From contig NZ_FYAU01000036.1 in the NCBI RefSeq assembly GCF_900185725.1, forward strand, positions 186,001-250,000: 64,000 bases of DNA, read 5' to 3'. The notes below the pieces were generated by a model. It did no database searches. It had not been told where the DNA came from and was given only the letters and a program-made list of their open reading frames with translations. Positions 17,875 to 25,443 of this stretch are shown one piece after another. The translations under genes were made by a program, and so were the position numbers. Source of the DNA: Stappia sp. TSB10P1A (lineage in GTDB: Bacteria; Pseudomonadota; Alphaproteobacteria; Rhizobiales; Stappiaceae). Numbering within the stretch: position 1 is the stretch's first letter; each line of letters begins with the position of its first letter.

Positions 17875-18903
17875 TCACTCTTCGCTCTTGCCGGAGACGC
17901 CGGCATCGGCGAACGTCGCCATGCCGTCATGCACCTGCGCGGCGGCGCGGACGATGCCGGCGGCAAGCGCCGCGCCCGTTCCCTCGCCGAGCCGCATGCC
18001 GAGATCGAGCAGCGGCGCCTTACCGAGCTTTTCCAGCGCCATGCGATGCGCCGGTTCGGCGGAGACATGGGCGAACAGGCAATGATCGAGCGCGCGCGGA
18101 TCCATCGCATGCAGCACGGCGACGGCGGCGGTCGCGACGAAGCCGTCGACGATCACCGGCGTGCGCTGCAGGCGCGCGGCCAGCACGGCGCCGGCCATGG
18201 CGGCAAGCTCGCGCCCGCCGAGGCGGCGCAGCACCTCCAGCGGATCGCTGGTCCCGGCGATCCGGGCGACGGCCTGCTCGACGGCGGCGCGCTTGCGCGC
18301 CATCCCCTCGGCGTCGACACCGGTGCCCGGCCCCACCCAGTCGCCTGGCGCGCCGCCGAAGAGACCGGCCAGCACCGCCGCCGCGACCGTGGTGTTGGCG
18401 ATGCCCATCTCGCCGATGCACAGCAGATCCGTGCCGCCGGCGACCGCTTCCATGCCGAAGGCCATGGTCGCGGCGCAGTTCGCCTCGTCGAAGGCATCCT
18501 CCTCGGCGATGTCCGGGGTCGGCACGTCGAGCGCCAGGTCGAAGATCTTCAGGCCGAGATCGTGGGCGATGCAGATCTGGTTGATCGCGGCGCCACCGGC
18601 TGCGAAATTCTCCACCATCTGCCGGGTGACGCTGGCGGGAAACGCCGAAACGCCCCTGTTGGCAACGCCATGATTCGCCGCGAAGATCGCAACCACCGGC
18701 CGGCTCACCTTCGGCCGCCCCCGGCCGCTCCAGCCGGCGAGCCATTCGGCGAGTTCTTCCAGCTTGCCGAGCGAACCGGCGGGCTTGGTCAGTTGCGCGT
18801 CGCGCGCGCGCACTTCCGCGACAGCTTCCTCATCGGGTCCGGGCATCTGGCGCACCAGGTTGCGGATGTCGTCGAAGGGAAGCGCGGAGGGCGAAAGGGA
18901 CAT
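17875..18903 (-). CDS. cobT: CobT, nicotinate-nucleotide-dimethylbenzimidazole phosphoribosyltransferase
   Basis: 342 residues. Activates the lower base of cobalamin, making alpha-ribazole phosphate from dimethylbenzimidazole. Family stretches: LTKPAGSLGKLEELAEW, FAANHGVANRGVSAFP, CIGEMGIANTT, and the catalytic Glu near residue 307 in LGMRLGEGTGAA. It is called CobU in the aerobic-pathway nomenclature. It is divergent from cobS with a 107-base promoter gap; no riboswitch is visible there. Confidence 0.94.
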   Translation of the reverse strand: MSLSPSALPFDDIRNLVRQMPGPDEEAVAEVRARDAQLTKPAGSLGKLEELAEWLAGWSGRGRPKVSRPVVAIFAANHGVANRGVSAFPASVTRQMVENFAAGGAAINQICIAHDLGLKIFDLALDVPTPDIAEEDAFDEANCAATMAFGMEAVAGGTDLLCIGEMGIANTTVAAAVLAGLFGGAPGDWVGPGTGVDAEGMARKRAAVEQAVARIAGTSDPLEVLRRLGGRELAAMAGAVLAARLQRTPVIVDGFVATAAVAVLHAMDPRALDHCLFAHVSAEPAHRMALEKLGKAPLLDLGMRLGEGTGAALAAGIVRAAAQVHDGMATFADAGVSGKSEE

Positions 18904-19010
18904 GGGCTGGAAACTCCGGCTGGAATCGGGGCTCCGCGCGATCTTGGCGGCGGGCGGGGGCCGATCTATAAACCGGCACGCGCAGGGTCGCAAAGTCGGA
19001 TGAGGGAAAA

Positions 19011-19838
19011 ATGAAGCCTGAGGCCGATGTGCCGGACGACCGGATCGCCACCATGCTGCTGCAACCGCTCGCCGACCTTGCGGCCTGCCTGCGCTTCTTC
19101 TCCCGCGTGCCCGTGCCGACGGTCAATCGGCTGGACGATCCGTCGCAGCTTCCCGCCTTCTCCCGCGCCGCCTGGCTGGTGCCGATCGCCGGCGCCCTGC
19201 TCGCCCTGCCGCCCGCCGTGCTGCTGGTGCTGTGCAGCCTGACCGATCTCCCCGCGCTGGCCGCCGCCCTGCTGGCCGCCGCCTTCGCGATGCTGCTTAC
19301 CGGCGCGCTGCACGAAGACGGACTTGCCGATGTCGCGGACGGTTTCTTCGGCGCGCAGCAGCGCGAGCGGCGGCTGGAAATCATGAAGGACAGCCGCATC
19401 GGCGCCTTCGGCACGCTGGCGCTGATCGTCTCCATCAGCCTGCGCAGCGTTCTTCTCGCCGCACTGATGGAGCGGGTCGGTGCCGGTGCCGCAGCCCTGC
19501 TGCTGATCCTTGCCGAAGCCGTCTCGCGCTCAGCGATGGTCGGCGTGTGGACAGCGCTTGCCCCGGCCCGGCGCGACGGGCTCGCCGTTGCCAGCGGCCA
19601 GCCTTCCCGGCGCGCCGCCGTCGCCGCAGCCCTTGTCGGCCTTGCCGCGCTCCTTGTCGGACTGGCGGTGCGCCCCGCGCCGGCCCTGCTCGCCGCCCTG
19701 CTGCTTGCCCTCCTGTCGACCGCCGGCATGGCGTTGCTCGCCCGTTCCCGCATCGGCGGCCACACGGGAGATGTGCTCGGCGCGACACAGCAGGTCGCGC
19801 TCCTTGCCCTGCTGCTCGGCTTCTGCCTTGCGCGGTAA
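19011..19838 (+). CDS. cobS: CobS, adenosylcobinamide-GDP ribazoletransferase
   Basis: 275 residues, mostly membrane helices. It joins alpha-ribazole to adenosylcobinamide-GDP to finish cobalamin. Signature sequences: FFSRVPVP near residue 30, the conserved LLTGALHEDGLADVADGFFG with its acidic metal-binding residues, RRLEIMKDSRIGAFG, and the late GGHTGDVLGATQQ motif. It is called CobV in aerobic-pathway nomenclature. Paired divergently with cobT, it completes the nucleotide-loop step, and the B12-riboswitch transporter at 52.7 kb is functionally related. Confidence 0.94.
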   Translation: MKPEADVPDDRIATMLLQPLADLAACLRFFSRVPVPTVNRLDDPSQLPAFSRAAWLVPIAGALLALPPAVLLVLCSLTDLPALAAALLAAAFAMLLTGALHEDGLADVADGFFGAQQRERRLEIMKDSRIGAFGTLALIVSISLRSVLLAALMERVGAGAAALLLILAEAVSRSAMVGVWTALAPARRDGLAVASGQPSRRAAVAAALVGLAALLVGLAVRPAPALLAALLLALLSTAGMALLARSRIGGHTGDVLGATQQVALLALLLGFCLAR

Positions 19839-19965
19839 CTGCATCTCGCCGCATTAGCTGCTATGAAAGACCTCCCGGCCTGCGGCAGGTCCGCCCCCCG
19901 GTTGCAAGCGTGAGGTCTGCGGCGTGTCGAGTATTGCTTTTACCTGGGACGGAACGACCCCGGCG

Positions 19966-21117
19966 ATGCCCAAGCCTTCTTCTGTCGGCCGCCTCGTCCT
20001 CGTCCTGATCACCGCGCTCATGCTCGCCGCCTGTGCCGGTCGTCCCGGACCCGGCAGCCTGGTGGCCACCCACGCCACGGCGCCGGGCGCAAAGACGCAC
20101 GAGATCCTCGTCGCCACCACCCGTGCCCGTGACACGACCCCCGGCAGCCTGTTCAGCGGCGAGCGCGCGGACGCGCTGGACCACGCGATTGCCACGGTCT
20201 CGGTGCCGCCGGATCACAAGCCGGGATCGATCGAGTGGCCGACCACGCCGCCAGGGGATCCGGCCAAGGACTTCACCCTGCGCTCCGCCGGCTATATCGA
20301 CGACGCCGGCTTCCGTGCGGAACTGGAACGCCAACTGGCGAAGCGCCCCAAGGGCCAGCGCGAGGTCTTCCTGTTCGTGCATGGCTACAACACCCGCTTC
20401 CCCGAAGCGCTTTACCGGACGGTGCAACTGGCGCATGACAGCGGTATGCCGCATGTGCCGGTGCTCTTCACCTGGGCCTCCAGCGGCGATGTCACCGGCT
20501 ATCTCTACGATACCAACAGCGCCACGATCGCCCGCGACAGTCTCGAGAAGACCCTGAGGCTGCTGGCCTCCTCCAGCGCGGAAAAGATCAACGTGCTGGC
20601 CCATTCCATGGGCAACTGGGTGCTGATGGAGACCGGGCGGCAGATCCGCATTTCCGGCAAGCCGCTGCCGGCCCACAAGATCGGGCTGATGGCGATGGCG
20701 GCGCCGGATGTCGATGTCGACGTGTTCAAGGCGCAGTTGCGCCGCACCGGCAAGCCCGAGCGCCCCTATATCATCCTCGTCTCGCGCGACGACCGGGCGC
20801 TCGCCGCCTCCAGGCTGATCGCCGGCGGGCGGGAGCGGCTCGGCGCCTATGGCGACGAGGAGGAACTGGCGAGGCTCGGCGCAGTGGTCATCGACCTGAC
20901 CGATGTGAAAGGTGACGACCCGGTCAATCACGGCAAGTTCGCGCAACTCGCCCAGGTGGCGCCAGAGTTGCAGAAAGCCCTCGGCTCGCTCCAGTTGAAG
21001 CAGCAATCGGGACCGACCGAAACGCCCATCGACATTGTCGGCAACACCGCCAAGGCGGCCGTGACCTTCCCGCTGAAGATCCTGGCGATGCCGATCACGG
21101 TCTTGTCCGAGCGCTGA
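19966..21117 (+). CDS. Alpha/beta hydrolase lipoprotein, DUF900-type
   Basis: 383 residues. A lipoprotein signal with lipobox LMLAACAG anchors the mature protein at Cys about 24 of this start. The hydrolase shows EVFLFVHGYNTRFPEALYR (oxyanion/His-Gly region), the nucleophile in NVLAHSMGNWVL, and MAAPDVDVD. DUF900 proteins are esterase-like with unknown substrates. The ATG at 19966 is preferred because it places the signal peptide at the N terminus; an in-frame GTG at 19924 would add 14 residues. No clear partner is nearby. Confidence 0.82.
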   Translation: MPKPSSVGRLVLVLITALMLAACAGRPGPGSLVATHATAPGAKTHEILVATTRARDTTPGSLFSGERADALDHAIATVSVPPDHKPGSIEWPTTPPGDPAKDFTLRSAGYIDDAGFRAELERQLAKRPKGQREVFLFVHGYNTRFPEALYRTVQLAHDSGMPHVPVLFTWASSGDVTGYLYDTNSATIARDSLEKTLRLLASSSAEKINVLAHSMGNWVLMETGRQIRISGKPLPAHKIGLMAMAAPDVDVDVFKAQLRRTGKPERPYIILVSRDDRALAASRLIAGGRERLGAYGDEEELARLGAVVIDLTDVKGDDPVNHGKFAQLAQVAPELQKALGSLQLKQQSGPTETPIDIVGNTAKAAVTFPLKILAMPITVLSER

Positions 21118-21168
21118 AATCCCCCACATGGGACGAATGACACGGCAACGACAGGACCAGCGAGAGAC

Positions 21169-21351
21169 ATGACCGGCAGCGACAGCCCCTGCATCCGCGT
21201 CTGCCGGATCGACCCGGCAAGCGGCCTGTGCACCGGCTGCCTCAGAACTCTCGACGAGATCGCCGGCTGGGCGAGCTTCTCGGAGGCCGAGCGCCGGGCG
21301 ATCAATGCCGTGCTCGCCGACCGTGCACCGCGCCCTGTGGAGGTCAGTTGA
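21169..21351 (+). CDS. DUF1289 small Cys-rich protein
   Basis: 60 residues with the DUF1289 pattern CIRVCRIDPASGLCTGCLRTLDEIAGW: four Cys that could bind a metal or Fe-S cluster. The family is widespread in proteobacteria with no assigned function, often as a short open frame next to unrelated genes. Its stop codon overlaps the start of the next gene (TGATG), so the two are probably translated together. Confidence 0.85.
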   Translation: MTGSDSPCIRVCRIDPASGLCTGCLRTLDEIAGWASFSEAERRAINAVLADRAPRPVEVS

Positions 21352-22067
21352 TGTTTCGCGGAAAAACCGCCGGCCTCGTCGTCATCGGCCTGCTCGTCGC
21401 CGTGATGATCGCCGCCGTGATCGCCTATCTCGCCGGCTTCGAGATGCCGGGCGACAATGGCCGCCATTCGGATGCGGGGCCACGCATCGTGGCGCTGCTC
21501 GCCCTGCTCGTCGTCATCGGCGGCTCGATGCTCGCCTCGCCGCGCCAGGTGCCTGCGCTGCTGCGCAGCCTGCTGATCTGGGGCGCGCTCGCCGGCCTGC
21601 TGATCACCGGCTATGCCTGGCGCGACGAGCTTGAGGTGGTTGGACGGCGGGTCGTCGGCACGCTGGTTCCCGGCATGGCGATCACCGATCCGCAGTCGGG
21701 GGCCATCACCATCATCCGCGACCGGTCGAGCCACTATCGCATTGCCGCCAGGGTAAACGGCGCCCCTGTCGACTTCCTGTTCGACACCGGCGCCTCGGCG
21801 GTGACGCTGACCGACGCCGACGCGCGCGCCGCCGGCATCGACACGGGAGCGCTCTCCTACACGGTTCCGGTGTCGACGGCGAACGGCCGTACCGAGGTCG
21901 CCACCATCCGGCTCGAGCGGCTGGAGATCGCCGATTTCGCCTTGACGGACCTGCGCGCCTTCGTCGCCCGTCCTGGCTCGCTGGAGACGAGCCTGCTCGG
22001 CATGTCGGCAATGGACCGGCTGAGGAGCTGGCGCGTCGAGGGCGACCGGCTGATCCTGGAGCCGTAA
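21351..22067 (+). CDS. Membrane-anchored retropepsin-like aspartic protease (clan AA)
   Basis: 238 residues. Three hydrophobic helices (about 7-29, 44-62 and 68-90) precede a single-lobe aspartic protease domain with the active-site Asp145 in FLFDTGASAVTL and a second conserved stretch ETSLLGMSAMDRL. The family is TIGR02281-like, with a dimer needed for activity and an unknown physiological substrate. GGAGGT is a strong ribosome site about eight bases before the ATG. Coupled to DUF1289 upstream, and converging with the exporter gene. Confidence 0.88.
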   Translation: MFRGKTAGLVVIGLLVAVMIAAVIAYLAGFEMPGDNGRHSDAGPRIVALLALLVVIGGSMLASPRQVPALLRSLLIWGALAGLLITGYAWRDELEVVGRRVVGTLVPGMAITDPQSGAITIIRDRSSHYRIAARVNGAPVDFLFDTGASAVTLTDADARAAGIDTGALSYTVPVSTANGRTEVATIRLERLEIADFALTDLRAFVARPGSLETSLLGMSAMDRLRSWRVEGDRLILEP

Positions 22068-22071
22068 GGCG

Positions 22072-22902
22072 TCAGCCCCACAGGCTCCAGGCGAAGCGGG
22101 CGGCGACCGACAGCAGGAACAGGCCGAAGAAGATTTCCAGATAGCGGCGCGGCAGCGCGTGGGCGATCTTGACGCCGAAGGGCGCGGCGAAGGTGGTGAT
22201 CGGGATGATCAGCGCAACGCCGAGGATGTTGACATAGCCGAGCGAGAACGCCGGCAGGCCCGCCGCGCCCCAGCCGGCCCACATCATGCCGATGACGCCG
22301 GGAATCGAGATCAGCACGCCGGTGCCGGAGGAGGTCGCCACCGCCTGGTGGATCGGCCGGCCGAACAGGGTCATGAATGTGTTGTTCATGACGCCGCCGC
22401 CGATGCCCATCAGGGTCGAGAAGAAGCCGATCAACGCGCCGCAGATCGCCCGCACCGGGTTGCCGGGAATGTCGTTGCCGATCTTCCAGCTCTCGCGATT
22501 GAACAGCATGCGCAGGCCGACGATGACGGCGATGCCGGCGAAGATGCCCTTGAGCCCGTCGCCGGAGACATAGGCGGCGACAAGGCTGGCCACCACCGCG
22601 CCGGCCGGCACCGGAATCAGCCAGCTCTTCAGCAGGTCGAGATCCGCCGCGCCGCGCTGCTTGTGCGCCAGGAAGGAGCGGATCGAGGTCGGCACGATGA
22701 TGCCGAGCGAGGTCGCCACCGAAATGTGCATCCGCACCGCCTCGTCGACGCCCAGCCAGGTCAGGAACTGGTAGAGCACCGGAACCAGCACCGCGCCGCC
22801 GCCAATGCCGAACACGCCGGCGAGAATCCCCGCGACGGCGCCCGACGCGACAAGGGCGAACGCGAGGCCGATGACCTCGCCGTTGATCGACGACAAATCC
22901 AT
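22072..22902 (-). CDS. TauE/SafE-family sulfite/organosulfonate exporter
   Basis: 276 residues with about eight membrane helices and the internal repeat typical of the family: GILAGVFGIGGGAVLVPVL in the first half and FFSTLMGIGGGVMNNTFM in the second. The family exports sulfite, sulfoacetate or related anions, with many members unassigned. The ATG at 22902 has a GGGGG run five bases upstream. It converges on the protease gene and stands alone otherwise. Confidence 0.85.
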   Translation of the reverse strand: MDLSSINGEVIGLAFALVASGAVAGILAGVFGIGGGAVLVPVLYQFLTWLGVDEAVRMHISVATSLGIIVPTSIRSFLAHKQRGAADLDLLKSWLIPVPAGAVVASLVAAYVSGDGLKGIFAGIAVIVGLRMLFNRESWKIGNDIPGNPVRAICGALIGFFSTLMGIGGGVMNNTFMTLFGRPIHQAVATSSGTGVLISIPGVIGMMWAGWGAAGLPAFSLGYVNILGVALIIPITTFAAPFGVKIAHALPRRYLEIFFGLFLLSVAARFAWSLWG

Positions 22903-22969
22903 GAAAGCCCCCACTGGCTGCGGCGCGGGAAGGAATGAGGAACGGGCCAGGCTGGACTCAGCCGGTCGC

Positions 22970-24010
22970 CTACCCCGTGGTTTCTAACTGACCCACGTCG
23001 ACCGGTTTGTCCAGTCCGGCCCCGGCAATCTCGGCAAGGGCCGCGTCCAGCACTTCAATGCCGGCCCCCGGTTTCACCGCATCGACCGTCAGCCGTCGGC
23101 GCCAGGCGCGCGCGCCGGCAACGCCGTGATAGAGCCCCAGCATGTGCCGCAGGATCTGGTTGGGACGGCTGCCTTCGGCAAGCCGCGCCAGAATGAACGG
23201 CCGGAAGGCGGCGATCGCCTCCTCCCGGCTGGCGACGGGATTTGCCGCGCCATGCAGGCGCCGGTCGACATCGGCGAGCAGCCACGGGTCGTGATAGGCG
23301 GCGCGGCCGAGCATCACCCCGTCGACGCGCTCCAGATGCGCCTCGGCCTCGTCGAGATTGGCGATGCCGCCATTGATGCCGATGTAAAGGTCCGGCAGCC
23401 GCTGCTTCAGCCGGTAGACGCGGTCGTAGTCGAGCGGCGGAATATCGCGGTTTTCCTTAGGGGACAGGCCTTTCAGCCAAGCCTTGCGGGCATGCACCCA
23501 CAGCGCATCGACCCCGGCCGCGACCACGGCGTCGGCCACCCGGTCGAGCGCCTCTTCCGGGTCCTGGTCGTCGACGCCGATGCGGCACTTGACGGTCACG
23601 GGAATGGCGACCACCGCCTTCATCGCCGCAACGCTTTCGGCGACCAGCTCCGGCTCGCGCATCAGACAGGCGCCGAAGCGGCCCGACTGCACCCGGTCGG
23701 ACGGACAGCCGACATTGAGGTTCACCTCGTCATAGCCGAAACCCTCGACCACGCGGGCGGCCTCGGCCAGCTCACGCGGGTCGGACCCGCCGAGCTGGCA
23801 GGCGACGGGATGTTCCATGGCGTCGAAGCCAAGCAGTTTTTCCCGGTCGCCATGAATGACGGCGGCACTCGCCACCATCTCGGTATAGAGCAGCGCATGG
23901 GCGCTCAGGTGACGATGAAACGCCCGGCAGTTGCGGTCGGTCCATTCCATCATCGGCGCCACGGCCAGTCTGTTTGACTGATATCTCATTGCTTTACGTG
24001 TATCGAACAT
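22970..24010 (-). CDS. dusA: DusA, tRNA-dihydrouridine synthase A
   Basis: About 346 residues. Reduces uridine to dihydrouridine in the tRNA D-loop using FMN. Landmarks: the N-terminal VAPMMEWTDRNCRAFHR (FMN-binding), LNVGCPSDRVQSGRFGACLM with the catalytic Cys, VKCRIGVDD, HARKAWLKGLSPKENR and INGGI with MLGRAAYHDPW. Starts at 24010 and 23989 are both in frame; the latter gives the usual family length, and neither has a strong ribosome site. Confidence 0.92.
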   Translation of the reverse strand: MFDTRKAMRYQSNRLAVAPMMEWTDRNCRAFHRHLSAHALLYTEMVASAAVIHGDREKLLGFDAMEHPVACQLGGSDPRELAEAARVVEGFGYDEVNLNVGCPSDRVQSGRFGACLMREPELVAESVAAMKAVVAIPVTVKCRIGVDDQDPEEALDRVADAVVAAGVDALWVHARKAWLKGLSPKENRDIPPLDYDRVYRLKQRLPDLYIGINGGIANLDEAEAHLERVDGVMLGRAAYHDPWLLADVDRRLHGAANPVASREEAIAAFRPFILARLAEGSRPNQILRHMLGLYHGVAGARAWRRRLTVDAVKPGAGIEVLDAALAEIAGAGLDKPVDVGQLETTG

Positions 24011-24273
24011 CCTGGGAACGGAGTGTGTACTCGATTTTGCGATCGAATTCGCCAGCTTTCGACATCCCGTCGCACACCTCGCCCGCCTCAAGCACCGTCT
24101 CAAGCATGACTGCACGCGCGTCCAAGGGGCTGGCAACCGCTCCTCCCCGGTGCGAGGCGCGGCATGACAGCGCCTTGCACGCGAGCATGCCGCCCGAAAT
24201 CCGCCCCGCTGGGCGGCATCCCGCTTTGCAATCTTACGCTACGTATTACAACTATTGAGATAATGTTCGATAT

Positions 24274-24302
24274 TTACCAACTTTAGATAGAAAAACTATA
24301 AT
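24274..24302 (+). promoter_or_regulatory. Candidate sigma-70-type promoter of the tail-collar gene
   Basis: TTACCA (24274-24279) and TATAAT (24297-24302) are 17 bases apart in an AT-rich stretch from about 24235 to 24310, 65 bases ahead of the secreted tail-collar gene. The -10 is a perfect match and the -35 matches four of six. The rest of the 356-base gap 24011-24366 contains no gene that I can support. Confidence 0.45.
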
Positions 24303-24366
24303 CCGATGCGCAGCATAGCACCGTGCGGACACGATTCGGGCCGCGCGCAATCGGAAGGAGACTGGC

Positions 24367-25194
24367 ATGAAGGGCAAACTCCACCTGCATCGTACCGTTG
24401 CCCGGGGGCTCTCCGCCCTCAGCATCGCCGGAACGCTCGGCCTGGGCGGCGGCCTGCTCGTCGTCGGCACGGCGCCGGCACAGGCCTGCAACATGGAATC
24501 CTACATCGGCAGCGTCTGCGCCTTTGCGTTCAACTGGTGCCCACGAAACTGGCTGCCGGCCGACGGACGGCTGATCGCGATCAACGGCAATCAGGCCCTC
24601 TACAGCCTGATCGGCACCCAGTATGGCGGCTCCGTGCAGAGCGGCCAGTTCGGTCTCCCCGATCTGCGCGGCCGGGCGATACTCCACTACGGCACGGGCC
24701 CCGGTTTGCCCAATCAGGTCTTTGCCACGCAATCCGGCGTGCCCACCACCACCCTCAACGTCTCCAACCTGCCGCCGCACAACCACGCGGCAACGTTCAC
24801 CGGCACGGGCGGTGGACAGCAGACAGTCAATGTCCCGGCAGATGCCGGCACGCTGGGCGTTTCAGCCAAACTCAATGCGAAGGATGAGGTTGGCACCCCA
24901 ACGCTCTCCGCCAATTCCTATCTCGCCAAAGCGCCCACAACAGGCTTTCCGGCTGCAAGCATCTATGCGCCATCCACAAGCACTAGCGCAGACGTGGAAC
25001 TCAGCGGCCTCGACGTGCAACTGACCGGCACAGCCGGCCACGGCGCCATCAGCTTCACGTACCAGTCCGGCATCACCGGCGGTGCGGTCACGACTGGCAA
25101 TACCGGCAATGGCGTTGCCTTCTCCAACCAGTCGCCGTCGCTGGCGATGAGCTATTGCATCATGATCAACGGCCTCTACCCCGACAGGCCGTAG
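24367..25194 (+). CDS. Secreted phage-tail-collar-domain protein
   Basis: 275 residues. A signal peptide of about 41 residues (core GLSALSIAGTLGLGGGLLVVG, ending APAQA-C) leads into a tail-collar domain: GSVCAFAFNWCPRNWLPADGR, QALYSLIGTQYGG and FGLPDLRGR, then the conserved LPPHNHAATF segment and a Ser/Thr/Gly-rich C-terminal half ending SYCIMINGLYP. Collar-domain proteins of this kind occur in phage tails and also in free bacterial proteins (microcystin-dependent protein family), and the signal peptide argues against a phage origin here. Ribosome site AAGGAG. It lies upstream of the autotransporter and both may be surface proteins. Confidence 0.82.
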   Translation: MKGKLHLHRTVARGLSALSIAGTLGLGGGLLVVGTAPAQACNMESYIGSVCAFAFNWCPRNWLPADGRLIAINGNQALYSLIGTQYGGSVQSGQFGLPDLRGRAILHYGTGPGLPNQVFATQSGVPTTTLNVSNLPPHNHAATFTGTGGGQQTVNVPADAGTLGVSAKLNAKDEVGTPTLSANSYLAKAPTTGFPAASIYAPSTSTSADVELSGLDVQLTGTAGHGAISFTYQSGITGGAVTTGNTGNGVAFSNQSPSLAMSYCIMINGLYPDRP

Positions 25195-25443
25195 TGTCAC
25201 ACCCGCCGGAAAACCGCGCGGTCGGTGGTTGCAACCATTGACCGCGCCAACGAAACATCGCAAGAAATTGACTTAACGATAGGTTGTAGACGGATTTGCG
25301 ATTCACGACTCCCGGCCCGGCAGCGGATGCCGGTCCGGGAGCGGCATCGCACAAGGGATTTCGACGGGCACTGAGCGGCGCGGGTGTGCTCGATAGGCGG
25401 GGGGCGATCCAGGGACATCCCCTCAAAACGGCAGGGATAGGGC